NCBI RefSeq assembly: GCF_001426085.1
Contig: NZ_LMRR01000005.1
Span: 62,001-126,000, forward strand
DNA from: Rhodococcus sp. Leaf278
GTDB taxonomy: Bacteria; Actinomycetota; Actinomycetes; Mycobacteriales; Mycobacteriaceae
Length of the DNA stretch: 64,000 nt
Direction of reading: 5' to 3'
Shown: positions 37,801 through 47,014 of the stretch, one piece after another
Numbering within the stretch: position 1 is the stretch's first letter
Layout of the letters: each line of letters opens with the position of its first letter
Made by a program: the position numbers and the translations under genes
The notes under the pieces: model-generated
Databases searched by the model: none
The model's input: only the letters and a program-made list of their open reading frames with translations
What the model was told of the DNA's origin: nothing

Positions 37801-40800
37801 TCACGACCGCGGACGTCTTCGAGTGCCGCACTGTCGCTGGACTGGTCGAGCGAGCCGGACGCAACGAAACCGTCGGCGCTGCAGCAGAACCCGACAACAA
37901 AGCGCCGCTTCTGGACGCACAGGACCTGACCGAGTTGCGCGCACTCCGTATCGATCCCGAGCTCGCACGTCCGGCAACTCCGCTGCAGCAAGGTCTGGCA
38001 TTCCAGTCGGTCGCTGCAGGGGACGGACTCGAGGAAATCTACGTCATCGCCACCGAGTTCGAGGTACGAGGCGAGCTACACGTCGGAGAACTCGAGGACG
38101 CGCTCGACGCACTGTCCGAGCGCCACCCGGCTCTGCGCTCACGCTTTCTCACCCTGAGTACGGGGGTCACCGTCGCGGTCCGCGACACGGAACGAGTGCA
38201 CGTGCGCAGGCACGTGGTCGACGATCCGGAATCACCCTCGGCGCGCGCTCTGGTCGACGGGGATCGAGCCCCCTTCGACATCGAGCACGGCCCCCTGGTG
38301 CGAGTTCTCTTGCTGGGCTGCGGGGAACAGCTGCATCGGGTGGTACTGACCGTGCATCACCTTCTCGTCGACGGTTGGTCGATGGGGACCGTCGGCACCG
38401 AGTTGTTCATGCTCTACCGTGGTCGAGATCCAGCGGCTCCGGCGTCGTTCGACGACTACCTTCGTTGGCTGTCGCGGCGGGACGGCTCGTCCATCGATGT
38501 GTGGCGTCGAGCGCTCGGCGGCGACGTGGTGCCGACAATCCTGGCACCGACCGCCTCGCCGTCCGAGGAGCGATCCGAGGCTCGAGAGATCGAAATGCGG
38601 TGGGATGCGCAGGACACTGCACGCCTGGCCGCCTCCGCTCGTCGTCGATCGGTGACCGCGAGCGAATTGATCAATGCGGCATGGGCCGTGGTGCTCTCGG
38701 CGTTCACCGATTCCGGATCGGTGATGTTCGGATCCACGGTGTCGGGACGCCCGACCGACCTGGACCGTGTCGGCGACATGGTCGGTCTGTTCATCAACAC
38801 CATCCCGGTGCGCGTCGACATCGGGCCCGACGCCACCGTGTCGTCGGTTCTCGCGGGCCTCCGCAATTTCTCCGTCGCTGTGGCAGCACACCATCACGTC
38901 GGTCTCGCTGACATTCAGAAGGCACTCGGCGGGGGAACGCTGTTCGACACCCTCGTGGTGTTCGAGAACTTCGCTGCCGCGGATACCTCCGGTGTCGATA
39001 CCGAGGACTTCTCGGTCTCGGTCGCTGGGTTCCACACGGTGACGCACTACCCGTTGACCTTGACGGTGTTTCCGGGCAAGGAACTGCGGTTGGTGGTGGA
39101 ATACCGAAGCGACGCAGTATCGGTCGAGCTGGCCCGGGCGGTTGCGTCGGCCGTGACGGCAGTGCTTCGGATATTTGCCGACGCGGGGGATCCACCCATT
39201 GCGTCGGTGCCCCTCGTGGACGAGGCAACGGCGTACCGGCTCACCGACGAACAGGCCGGCATCGCGCGCACCTATCCGTCCGAGACGTTGGTCGAACTCT
39301 TTGCCGAACAGGTGGCGCTGCAGCCCGATGCGATCGCCGTTCAGGACGCCGCCACGGCACTGACGTTCGCCGAGTTGGACTGCGTGTCCAACAGAACCGC
39401 ACGGTGGCTCATCGGTGCAGGTGTGGGTGCCGAGGACCTCGTGGCCGTCATGGCCCCGCGCACCGCGATCACGATGGCGGCCATCCTCGGCGTGATGAAG
39501 TCCGGGGCCGCGTATCTGCCCATCGATCCGAACTGGCCGGCCGAGCGCACCGGCCAGATTCTCGACGACGCACAGCCGGTGGTCACGGTGACCACGGATT
39601 CCGTTGCGTCGCTTGCTACTTCACCCGCCGATTCGGTCGGCATCACCGATGCCGAACGGCGGGCACCGTTGCATCCCGACCACCCTGTGTATTCGATCTA
39701 CACCTCGGGCACGACAGGTGTGCCCAAGGGCGTTCTGGTTCCACACCGTGGCCTGACGAACCTGTACCGCTCGCATCGCGAGAACGTGCACGAACCGGCT
39801 GCCCGACGCGCGGGCAAGTCGACTCTGAACGTGGCGCACGCGTGGTCGATGGCGTTCGACGCGTCCTGGCAGCCGCAACTGTGGCTGTTCGGCGGCCACA
39901 CAGTGCATTTGATCGATCCCGAGACAGTCCTCGACCCAGTGGAACTGACGGCTCGGTTGACCGCGCTGTCGGCAGACTTCATCGAGGTCGTGCCGTCGTT
40001 GCTCGAGCAGATGATGAGATCGGGTTCGATCGACACACTCTCGACGGTCGGGGTCGGGGGAGAAGCAGTGTCTGCCGAGCTGTGGAATCGGTTGCGCAGC
40101 ATGCAGAATCTGGTGGCGTACAACTTCTACGGGCCGACCGAAGCGACGGTCGATGCGGTGTACACGTCCACCGAACTGTCCTGTGATCCGGTGATAGGCC
40201 GGCCGGTGACCAACATGCGGGCCTATGTGCTGGACAGAAGTCTTCGACTGGTGCCGCCCGGTGTGTTCGGCGAGCTCTACCTCGCCGGGCCCGGCGTCGT
40301 GCGGGGATACCGGAATGCGCCGGGGCGCACGGCACACCGATTCGTTGCCGATCCCTTCACGGCAGACGGCACGCGGCTCTACCGGACCGGGGACCTCGTC
40401 GCGTGGACCGAGAACGGCACACTGCGGTACGGGGGACGCTCGGACGATCAGGTGAAAATTCGCGGTCACCGCGTCGAAGTGGGCGAGGTCGAGGTCCGGC
40501 TGCGCGAGTTCGACGCCGTGGCCGACGCGCGGGTGGTGGTGCGAGGTTCCGAGAACGGCAATGCCGCACTCGCCGGCTATGTGGTGGCAGAACAGGGACA
40601 TTCGCTCGATACCGACGTCGTCCGTGCCCGGCTGCGCGGTCTGCTGCCGTCGTACATGGTGCCGGCGTCGCTGACCGTGCTCGACGCGTTTCCGGTCCTG
40701 CCGAACGGCAAGCTCGATGCTTCTGCACTGCCCGAACCCGAGCTCGCGACGCGCTCCGGCCGTCCCCCGAATACCGATGCGGAGCGGCAGATCTGCACGG

Positions 40801-42437
40801 CCGCAGCCGCGGTGCTGCACGTGACCGAGGTCGGCGCCGACGACGACTTCTTCGACCTGGGCGGAGACAGCATCATGGCGATGGAGCTGGCCGCGAGGCT
40901 TCGGTCGGCGGGCCTCGCGGTGTCGCCGCGGCACATCGTGTTCCTTCGGACACCGGAAAGTATTGCAGAAGAGCTTGTTTCGACACGGTCGCAGCCCGAT
41001 GTCGTCGCGATCGATCCGTACGGAACCGTGCCGTTGACACCCATAGTGCAGTGGATGGACGCGCTCGACGGGCCCATCGACGAGATCTCGCAGGCGGTGT
41101 TGCTCGAGGTCCCGGCGTCGCTCACCGAGGATTCGTTGACGGAGCTCATCGCCCTGCTGGTGGCCAGGCATCCGATTCTGCACTCGTGCTTCGAGCGCAA
41201 TCCCGGCTCCGAGTCGATCTTCACGGTGTTGCCCGACGGTACTGCCGACGTGCGTCGGTGGATACGCATCGTCGATGTCGACGGATTGAGCGAGTCCGAT
41301 TTGGCCGCCCGTGTCGGTGACGAGTCGCGAACTGCGCGAAACCGATTGAGTCCAGGCGACGCGAGGATGGTCGACATCGTGTGGCTGCGACACCGAACCG
41401 ACCCACAATCGTCCGGAGAGCTGCTGATCACGCTGCATCACCTCGTGGTCGACGGCGTGAGCTGGCGGATCCTGTTGCCCGATCTGGTCGCGCTGTGGAC
41501 AGCGCTGGGGAAGCAGACACCCACCGTGCGAAGCCCGATCGGTCCGTCGATGCGGCAGTGGGCGCACGAGGTGCTCGCGCTCGCAACCGCACCTCGGGTC
41601 TTCGCCGATCTCGACTACTGGGCGAGCGTCGGCGACGGCGCGACGTCGATCCCTCTGACGCGTCCGCTCGACCCGGCGGTCGATACGGGTGCCCGCGTGC
41701 GCACCGTCGACTTCGCGCTGCGGCAGGACGAGAGCGCGCACCTGTTGTCGGCCGCCACAGTTCGCCTCGGCGTCTCCGTCGAACACCTGTTGTTGGCCAC
41801 TTTTGCAGCTGCAACGGCGGAGTGGATCGACAGTGAGATCACGACCACGCAGTCGTTCCTGGTGGACGTCGAAGGTCACGGACGGACGGGGGTCGCGTCG
41901 GATCGGGTGGATGGTTCGTCGGTGGTCGGCTGGCTCACGGCAGTGTTCCCGCTGCGCATCACCGCGCGGAGCGAGGATTACCGCACACTGATCGCGTCCG
42001 AGGCGAATTGTGCTGCTGCAGAATCTGTTCTGTACGAATTGGCGGAATCGGCCAGGCAGTCGAGGGAGTCCGTACCGGGGGATGGATCCACGTACGGAAT
42101 GCTGCGGTGGATGGGCGGCGATGCCCAAGAGGTGCTGCGCCGAACTCCTGCTGCAGCAATCGAATTCAACTACCTCGGTCGTTTCGACGCGGGAACCGGC
42201 GGGCCGTTCGGTGCCAGCCGGTTGCGTAGCAGTCTCGACTCGACCCCCGGTGTGGCGACACCGTGCAGCTATGCGCTGATCGTGGACAGTTACATCCACG
42301 ACGAGCACGGCTCGTCGGTACTGGGGGTGACGATGACCTGGCCCGGGGAGGTGCTCGACGGCGTCGAGAAACTCGCGACGTTGTGGCACGAGGCGTTGTC
42401 TGCAACGTGTCGAATCCTTGACACCGCGGCAAGCTAG
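34827..42437 (+). CDS. NRPS 3: C-A-PCP-C-A-PCP-E, predicted beta-alanine module 1
   Basis: The protein has 2,536 residues from GTG 34827. C1 has HHALMDG (about 143). A1 (A3 near 590) has I-D where other modules have F-D at the 235 position, and reads I-D-T-T-I-S-S-G-D-K, close to the beta-alanine code VDxVISxGDK. PCP1 lies near 971. C2 has HHLLVDG (about 1177). A2 (A3 near 1625) reads D-A-Q-E-G-G-F-V-D-K, partly like Gln codes and left unassigned. PCP2 lies near 2012. The terminal epimerisation domain (about 2040-2530) has HHLVVDGVSWR, DVEGHGR and FNYLGRF. An E domain at the end, without thioesterase, implies transfer of a D-residue peptide to another protein, most simply NRPS 2. Confidence 0.93.
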   Translation: MTNTTAETAATPQSKIAAVLPLTALQVGMYLQSSLAAAKQDPYLSQTVLNLTAPVRVDRLTRALEHLLERHPNIKALLRQRRNGDLVWVVPRASTPELTAVEDDWNDHLDRDRAAAFAFFDGPLIRFSYSVGPRPPRVLITYHHALMDGWSEAIFVRELVALYEGGESAALPPAPDYRNYLAWTAGQDRDAARAHWADHLDGVERPTLIAGDAPQSNSCSRIDLDIDEALARRVANYARSRGVTTNVVVQVAWASTLAARTGADDVTFGMAASLRPFDLDGADAMVGLLLNTVPVRIRFGTCGSVADVVDRLQADHLDLEEHRFLGLSEIAGTVGGGALFDTIVVYQNYPALPSDASAAVDEVTVLGAHMSFPMALIVGPDPALWAFVLHDDAAVDHRSATLCAETFVEMLDRMTSGSDVDMLQLLSAPDGQGYSVGPERAVSTLEVALADRFAQSSEDIALTVGGDAITYTELRSRVAEVSARLRSRGIGTESRVAISLGRGIDMVAALLATIDVGAVFVPIDIRYPRERIDYVLADSRYDILLVDDATPTALTALETATRIDSSSAIEVVEEPFARSIPGKCGAYLVYTSGSTGTPKGVLGTRSALANRLHWATLHWGGPTSRIAKSSLSFIDGATELLTGILAGQRLVLAQDHEYADARALVELLARSGAQQITAVGSLAAALATTSPQECGSLTSWILSGEPLTSNTIDAIGRATPDASVHNSYGSSEVAGDVAVHRVASDPAVIGTAVDNTVLGVLDDRLSTLRTGIGGELYVSGVQVARGYFGKPVETAARFVADPGGDGGRMYRTGDRARILDDGSLEFLGRADRQVKVRGHRVEPGEIENLTADIESVDACAVVAVTDHAGATVLVAYVTPGDVDAAALRDVLRRRVPEYLVPAFWVAIDRLPSTPNGKTDLVALTQRGIPETGPSRSRAAASDDERCLVELFADATRASVESIGVDDDFFALGGDSITAITMVHHARGAGLVITTADVFECRTVAGLVERAGRNETVGAAAEPDNKAPLLDAQDLTELRALRIDPELARPATPLQQGLAFQSVAAGDGLEEIYVIATEFEVRGELHVGELEDALDALSERHPALRSRFLTLSTGVTVAVRDTERVHVRRHVVDDPESPSARALVDGDRAPFDIEHGPLVRVLLLGCGEQLHRVVLTVHHLLVDGWSMGTVGTELFMLYRGRDPAAPASFDDYLRWLSRRDGSSIDVWRRALGGDVVPTILAPTASPSEERSEAREIEMRWDAQDTARLAASARRRSVTASELINAAWAVVLSAFTDSGSVMFGSTVSGRPTDLDRVGDMVGLFINTIPVRVDIGPDATVSSVLAGLRNFSVAVAAHHHVGLADIQKALGGGTLFDTLVVFENFAAADTSGVDTEDFSVSVAGFHTVTHYPLTLTVFPGKELRLVVEYRSDAVSVELARAVASAVTAVLRIFADAGDPPIASVPLVDEATAYRLTDEQAGIARTYPSETLVELFAEQVALQPDAIAVQDAATALTFAELDCVSNRTARWLIGAGVGAEDLVAVMAPRTAITMAAILGVMKSGAAYLPIDPNWPAERTGQILDDAQPVVTVTTDSVASLATSPADSVGITDAERRAPLHPDHPVYSIYTSGTTGVPKGVLVPHRGLTNLYRSHRENVHEPAARRAGKSTLNVAHAWSMAFDASWQPQLWLFGGHTVHLIDPETVLDPVELTARLTALSADFIEVVPSLLEQMMRSGSIDTLSTVGVGGEAVSAELWNRLRSMQNLVAYNFYGPTEATVDAVYTSTELSCDPVIGRPVTNMRAYVLDRSLRLVPPGVFGELYLAGPGVVRGYRNAPGRTAHRFVADPFTADGTRLYRTGDLVAWTENGTLRYGGRSDDQVKIRGHRVEVGEVEVRLREFDAVADARVVVRGSENGNAALAGYVVAEQGHSLDTDVVRARLRGLLPSYMVPASLTVLDAFPVLPNGKLDASALPEPELATRSGRPPNTDAERQICTAAAAVLHVTEVGADDDFFDLGGDSIMAMELAARLRSAGLAVSPRHIVFLRTPESIAEELVSTRSQPDVVAIDPYGTVPLTPIVQWMDALDGPIDEISQAVLLEVPASLTEDSLTELIALLVARHPILHSCFERNPGSESIFTVLPDGTADVRRWIRIVDVDGLSESDLAARVGDESRTARNRLSPGDARMVDIVWLRHRTDPQSSGELLITLHHLVVDGVSWRILLPDLVALWTALGKQTPTVRSPIGPSMRQWAHEVLALATAPRVFADLDYWASVGDGATSIPLTRPLDPAVDTGARVRTVDFALRQDESAHLLSAATVRLGVSVEHLLLATFAAATAEWIDSEITTTQSFLVDVEGHGRTGVASDRVDGSSVVGWLTAVFPLRITARSEDYRTLIASEANCAAAESVLYELAESARQSRESVPGDGSTYGMLRWMGGDAQEVLRRTPAAAIEFNYLGRFDAGTGGPFGASRLRSSLDSTPGVATPCSYALIVDSYIHDEHGSSVLGVTMTWPGEVLDGVEKLATLWHEALSATCRILDTAAS

Positions 42438-42456
42438 TGAGGCAAGCATTACCTCA
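42438..42456. promoter_or_regulatory. IdeR/DmdR-like iron box before lipoprotein 2
   Basis: TGAGGCAAGCATTACCTCA is a 19-bp inverted repeat (TGAGGYAA arms) that agrees with the iron-box consensus at about 13 of 19 positions. It starts on the base after the NRPS 3 stop codon, 84 bp before the next start, and suggests a separate iron-regulated promoter. Confidence 0.6.
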
Positions 42457-42539
42457 TTAGTGTTACCTTGTCAGTCGCCTCACCCGGTCGGGTGTGGGAC
42501 GCCGAAGCGCGTGGTCGAGTCGAGAGGTACCGAGCAACG

Positions 42540-43610
42540 ATGAAGGTTCGTACGAAGTGGACGAGGAGCGCCGCGTCGATTGCGCTCGCCGGAGGGCTCA
42601 CCATCGCTCTCGCCGCCGGCTGCAGCAGTACCGAGGAAGCGCCGGCAACCGAGTCCACTACCGCTGCGGCGGAATCGGCATTCCCGGTCACCATCGATTC
42701 CGCACTCGGATCCGCGACGATCCCCGAGGCTCCGACGCGCATCGCCACCTGGGGTTGGTCCAACCAGGACGCCGTTCTCGCCCTCGGAGTCGTGCCCGTC
42801 GCCATGCCGACCTTCGACGGCGCACAGTACGGAGCTGACGACCGCGGCATCTTGCCGTGGGACGCGAAAGCGCTCGCCGACCTGGGCGGAGAGACCCCGA
42901 CGCTGCTGACCGGCGACGGAACCGGAGCGGTCCCGGTCGAGCAGTTCGCCGCCGCCGCCCCGGATCTGATCTTCGCCCCGTACTCGGGATTGACCCAGGA
43001 AGAGTTCGACAAGCTCTCCGACATCGCACCGGTCGTCGCGTACCCGGACGAGCAGTGGACGACCTCGTGGGAAGACCAGCTCACCATCGCGGGCAAGGCC
43101 CTCGGTAAGGAGAAGGAGGCCGCAGATCTGGTCTCCGGAGTCGAAGGTTCCATCTCCGACGCGGCCGCGAAGTATCCGGCGCTGCAGGGCAAGACGGTCA
43201 CCATCGCACTCCCCAATGCCCCCGGCACGTTCGCCGTCAGCAAGGACGACGACGTCCGTGTCGAGTTCCTCGAACAGCTCGGTCTTGTGAACGAGCCCAC
43301 CATCCAAGAGGTCGACCCGGCCAAGGATCCCGATGCCGTGTACTTCGAGCTCAGCCTCGAGCAGGCCTCTCTGCTGAAGTCTGATGTGCTGTTCGTCGTC
43401 GCCTACGACAAAGAATCGCTCGGCGGCTTCCTGGCCGAACCGGCTGTGGCCTCTCAGCCCGTGCTGGCGCAGGGTCGTACCGCATCCACCGAAAGCCTCA
43501 GCGTCGACAAGAACTTCGCGTTCGGCGGCCTGACGGTGCTCACCATTCCGTACATCCTCGACGACGTGGCATCGGCGCTGAACACCGCCGCCGAGAACGT
43601 CCAGGGCTGA
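42540..43610 (+). CDS. FepB-like siderophore-binding lipoprotein 2
   Basis: The protein has 356 residues from ATG 42540. The lipoprotein signal ends LAAGC (C28), followed by an acidic linker and a class III binding fold (IPEAPTRIATWGW, DLIFAPYSGLT, ending in a conserved LTIPYILDDV region). It is a second candidate receptor for the siderophore or a related chelate. It forms a unit with the SIP-methyltransferase gene 63 bp downstream. Confidence 0.9.
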   Translation: MKVRTKWTRSAASIALAGGLTIALAAGCSSTEEAPATESTTAAAESAFPVTIDSALGSATIPEAPTRIATWGWSNQDAVLALGVVPVAMPTFDGAQYGADDRGILPWDAKALADLGGETPTLLTGDGTGAVPVEQFAAAAPDLIFAPYSGLTQEEFDKLSDIAPVVAYPDEQWTTSWEDQLTIAGKALGKEKEAADLVSGVEGSISDAAAKYPALQGKTVTIALPNAPGTFAVSKDDDVRVEFLEQLGLVNEPTIQEVDPAKDPDAVYFELSLEQASLLKSDVLFVVAYDKESLGGFLAEPAVASQPVLAQGRTASTESLSVDKNFAFGGLTVLTIPYILDDVASALNTAAENVQG

Positions 43611-43673
43611 TCCGAGCCCAGGCCCACCCGACGCACCACACATCTGCATTCCCGCTAAGGAGCGTGTTTCACA

Positions 43674-45566
43674 GTGGCAAGGTCTCATCGACTTCAGGTC
43701 GTCTTTCCCGAAGTCATCCGAACGGCCACCGTGATCGACACGCAGCAACTCAGTTCGGGAATGCGCAGGATCGTGTTGGGTGGGCCGCAGCTGCGGGAAT
43801 TCTCGCGAGACGGCTTCGACTTTCCGGCGCTGCGTAGCGAGGGATTCGACGACTTCGTCCGCCTGTTCTTCCCGCTCGACGACAACGGCACGATGGCTCT
43901 ACCGGTGCAACACGAGCGCACAGTGGAGTGGCCGCGGGACCCGCGGCCACTGACCCGCAACTACACCGTGCGCACCGTCGATGCCGAGACTGCCGAAGTG
44001 ACGCTCGATTTCGTCACTCACGACACTGGAATCGCGTCGACGTGGGGGCGTCGCTGCGCCGTGGGTGATTCCATCCCACTGCTGGGCCCGGTGCGCTCGG
44101 GTCACGCACCCGCCGAGGTGGATTGGGTGTTGCTCGTCGGCGACGAGACCGCGTTGCCTGCTGTTGCTCGTTACCTCGACGAAGCCGGAGCAGGTGAGCG
44201 AATCCGGGTGTTCGTCGAGGTGGCCGACGCCGAGCGAGAACTACCACTGCCGACGGCCGCCGACGCCGAGATCACCTGGGTCCACCGCGACGGCGCGGTT
44301 GCCGGCACCGGAGATCTGCTGGAAACAGCCGTACGTAGTGCGCCCTGGTGGGAGGGAACCGCGTTTGCCTGGGTAGCAGGCGAATCCACAACACTCAAAG
44401 GCATCAGGCGATACCTGCGCGAGGATCGCGCGATGCCGCCGGAGATGGTCGAGGTCACCGGCTACTGGCGTCGCGCAGAGGTTCTCACCCGCGCGGACGA
44501 TCCGGAAGTTCCCGATCTGAACGCCCGCGAATCCGAGCCGTTCGACAGGCTCGCCGAACGAGCGGAAATGTTCTCCCCCTTCGCGATCAGGGCCGCCAAC
44601 ACGTTGCGTATCCCGCTGCATGTTTCTCGCGGCATCCGCACCGTCGACGAACTGGCCACGGCCACCGGCACCGATGCGCGGGCCTTGGCGAAATTCGTCC
44701 GCTACCTGCGGTCTGTCGACGTTCTCACCGAGGATTCGGACGGCGGTGTGATTCTCGCCGATATCGGTGAAGCCATGCTCGGTGACGACTGGATTTCGCA
44801 CTGGCTGGATTTCGACGGTATCGAGGCGCGAGTGGAATTGTCGATCACCGGACTCGTCGAGAGCCTGCGCACCGGCGCTGCCAGTGCGAGCCTGCTGACC
44901 GGCAAGACGTTGAGCGAGGACCTCGCCGGCTCGCCTCGGCTGACGGAACTGCATCACAACCACATTGCGGACGAGGCAGCATTTCTGGGTCCTGCTCTGG
45001 TCCAGGACTATTCGTTCGACGGCCTGTTCACGGTGGCGGTGACCGGTGCCGCATCCGGGGTGGTGCTCGGCTCGATCCTGACGGGCCACGACGCGATGTC
45101 GGCAACCGTTCTCGGACTACCGAGCGAGCTCGACCTCGTCCGACGAGATCTGCAGAAGTGGCCGGAACTGCACGGGCGCGTGATCGAATGCGCTCAGAGT
45201 GTCGTGTCCGAACCGCGCAACAACCCTGCGGGTGGGTTCGACGCATACCTGTTGCTCGAGGTCACCGGCCACTACCGCGACGACGATCTGGCGTTGCTGC
45301 TGGCGAGCGCGGCAGCAGGCCTGTCCGAGAGCGGGAAACTGATTGTGGTGGAACGACTGTCGGACGATGGTGTGATCAACGAGGATCAGGCCGAGTTCGA
45401 TTTGTTGATGCTCTGTATGCACGGCAGTGGAGTGCGAACCAGAGCCGAGTTCGAGTCGGTCGCAATCGCAGCAGGCCTGGTGGTGACCGCGTCTCGTCTC
45501 GTCGGCTGGGGTATCGCGGTCCTCGATCTGCAGCGTGCGACCGAAGCCGTTGTGCGCCAAGGGTAG
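43674..45566 (+). CDS. Siderophore-interacting flavoprotein fused to O-methyltransferase-like domain (copy 1)
   Basis: The 630-residue protein starts at GTG 43674 with AAGGAG upstream. Residues about 1-275 form a SIP/ViuB-type ferric-siderophore reductase, with the FAD motif TRNYTVR and the NAD-side motifs LVGDETALPA and WVAGEST. Residues about 300-620 match the dimerisation and SAM folds of plant-type O-methyltransferases (FSPFAIRAANTL, then FDLLMLCMHGSGVRTRAEF). The SAM loop is degenerate (VTGAASG instead of DVGGGTG) and the catalytic His-Asp is not clear. The reductase would release iron inside the cell; the role of the second domain is unknown. A paralogue with the same architecture lies at 52801. 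Confidence 0.85.
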   Translation: MARSHRLQVVFPEVIRTATVIDTQQLSSGMRRIVLGGPQLREFSRDGFDFPALRSEGFDDFVRLFFPLDDNGTMALPVQHERTVEWPRDPRPLTRNYTVRTVDAETAEVTLDFVTHDTGIASTWGRRCAVGDSIPLLGPVRSGHAPAEVDWVLLVGDETALPAVARYLDEAGAGERIRVFVEVADAERELPLPTAADAEITWVHRDGAVAGTGDLLETAVRSAPWWEGTAFAWVAGESTTLKGIRRYLREDRAMPPEMVEVTGYWRRAEVLTRADDPEVPDLNARESEPFDRLAERAEMFSPFAIRAANTLRIPLHVSRGIRTVDELATATGTDARALAKFVRYLRSVDVLTEDSDGGVILADIGEAMLGDDWISHWLDFDGIEARVELSITGLVESLRTGAASASLLTGKTLSEDLAGSPRLTELHHNHIADEAAFLGPALVQDYSFDGLFTVAVTGAASGVVLGSILTGHDAMSATVLGLPSELDLVRRDLQKWPELHGRVIECAQSVVSEPRNNPAGGFDAYLLLEVTGHYRDDDLALLLASAAAGLSESGKLIVVERLSDDGVINEDQAEFDLLMLCMHGSGVRTRAEFESVAIAAGLVVTASRLVGWGIAVLDLQRATEAVVRQG

Positions 45567-45585
45567 TTAGGTTAGCGTTGCCTAT
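45567..45585. promoter_or_regulatory. IdeR/DmdR-like iron box before salicylate synthase operon (best match)
   Basis: TTAGGTTAGCGTTGCCTAT matches TTAGGTTAGSCTAACCTAA at 15 of 19 positions, with the left half perfect. It starts on the base after the preceding stop and 104 bp before the salicylate synthase start. Confidence 0.8.
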
Positions 45586-45670
45586 CGAAGGCGCGCAGCA
45601 ATGCCTCGAGCATGTCGGTTGCGCGCGATGCGCGGTCCAGGACCGAATCACCGTCAGGAGTGCACACACT

Positions 45671-47014
45671 ATGACCGTTGTCGAAGAGACGGCGTCGGGC
45701 ACGGCCGAGACCACCACCCTGCAGTACGGATTGCAGACGGTGGTCACACTGGCCGAATCCGGCTTGTTCGACGAGTACGTCGTGTACGAGGACAGAGGAC
45801 GCTGGGTGTTCGCGGGCGGCGTGGTCGCTCGCATCGTCCTGCAACCGGATGTCGTCACGACCACGTGGGGGAGCGGCGAGCCGACGGTGCGTCGGTGGTC
45901 GGGTAGTCCGTCGACGGCGCTGCGGGAGGCCTGCGACGGTCTGACCCGAGAATCCTGGAATGCGTACGGGTTCGTCGGATTCGGGTTCGCGGCCCATCTG
46001 CACGGTGTGACGGGCTCGTGCGACTCCGACGAGGTGCTCGGTCATCTGGTCGTACCCCGCGTCGAGGTCCGATTCTGTGCCGACCACCACGACGTCGAGG
46101 TGACCGGGAGCGAGGAGGACCGCGACGCGGTGCTGGCCGTACTCGCGGACGCCTCCGCCGAGGAGCCGCCTACAGTGCATTCGATCGATGTCGGCGGAGA
46201 TCTCGACGACTATCGCGCTCGGGTACAGCAGGCCGTCACGGAAATTCACCGCGGTGACTACGCCAAAGTGATTCTCTCTCGCACGGTGCGCATTCCGTTC
46301 GATCTGGACATGCCGGGCACCTACCGAGCCGGACGCGCGGCGAACACCCCGGCTCGCTCGTTCCTGCTTCACCTGGGCGACCTGCGTGCAGCAGGCTTCA
46401 GCCCGGAACTGGTTGCGTCCGTGGACGCACACGGTGTGGTCACCACCGAACCGCTGGCAGGCACGCGGGCCTTCGGTCTCGGCTCCGAGGCCGACTCCGC
46501 AGCGAAGACCGATCTCGAACAGGATCCCAAGGAGATCACCGAACACGCTGTGTCCGTCCGTACCTCGTTCGAGGAGCTCGAATCCATCGCGTGCCCTGGG
46601 TCGACCGCGGTCTCGGATTTCATGAGCGTGCGCGAGCGTGGAAGCGTCCAACACCTCGCATCGACCGTGCGGGCACGCCTGCGTGAGGACCTGTCCTGCT
46701 GGGACGCCTTCGGGGCGCTGTTCCCGGCCGTCACGGCGTCGGGAATTCCCAAACGGGAGGCCATCGAGGCCATCGGGAGGCTCGACGACCCTCGCGGCCT
46801 GTACTCGGGTGCCGTCGTGAAGGCGTCGTCCACGGGGGAACTCGAAGCAGCCCTTGTGCTTCGAGCCGTCTACGAACAGCGCGGATCGGCATGGCTGCGC
46901 GCCGGTGCCGGCATCGTCGGCCAGTCGACACCCGATCGCGAATTCGACGAAACCTGCGAGAAGCTCGCCAGCGTTGCCCCATATCTCGTCCGCACGAAGG
47001 AGGAAGACGCCTGA
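45671..47014 (+). CDS. Salicylate synthase (MbtI/Irp9 type)
   Basis: The protein has 447 residues from ATG 45671, the length of MbtI. This chorismate-utilising enzyme converts chorismate through isochorismate to salicylate and pyruvate. Family motifs include [12 protein letters not shown] with the active-site lysine region, [26 protein letters not shown] and [10 protein letters not shown]. It supplies the aryl cap activated by the ligase at 29794. It is the first gene of the operon behind the best iron box. The aspartate decarboxylase start overlaps its stop (TGATG). The frame is open far upstream, but the domain begins here. Confidence 0.95.
   Translation: MTVVEETASGTAETTTLQYGLQTVVTLAESGLFDEYVVYEDRGRWVFAGGVVARIVLQPDVVTTTWGSGEPTVRRWSGSPSTALREACDGLTRESWNAYGFVGFGFAAHLHGVTGSCDSDEVLGHLVVPRVEVRFCADHHDVEVTGSEEDRDAVLAVLADASAEEPPTVHSIDVGGDLDDYRARVQQAVTEIHRGDYAKVILSRTVRIPFDLDMPGTYRAGRAANTPARSFLLHLGDLRAAGFSPELVASVDAHGVVTTEPLAGTRAFGLGSEADSAAKTDLEQDPKEITEHAVSVRTSFEELESIACPGSTAVSDFMSVRERGSVQHLASTVRARLREDLSCWDAFGALFPAVTASGIPKREAIEAIGRLDDPRGLYSGAVVKASSTGELEAALVLRAVYEQRGSAWLRAGAGIVGQSTPDREFDETCEKLASVAPYLVRTKEEDA

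Noticed and set aside
39621..42449. 942-codon open frame on the minus strand opposite NRPS 3
   Set aside because: The sequence is Arg/His/Gln-rich without domains and mirrors a strongly supported NRPS gene. Long antisense frames are expected at this GC content.
45158..45670. Long N-terminal extension of salicylate synthase
   Set aside because: It overlaps the SIP-fusion gene and the iron box, and MbtI homologues begin at the chosen ATG.
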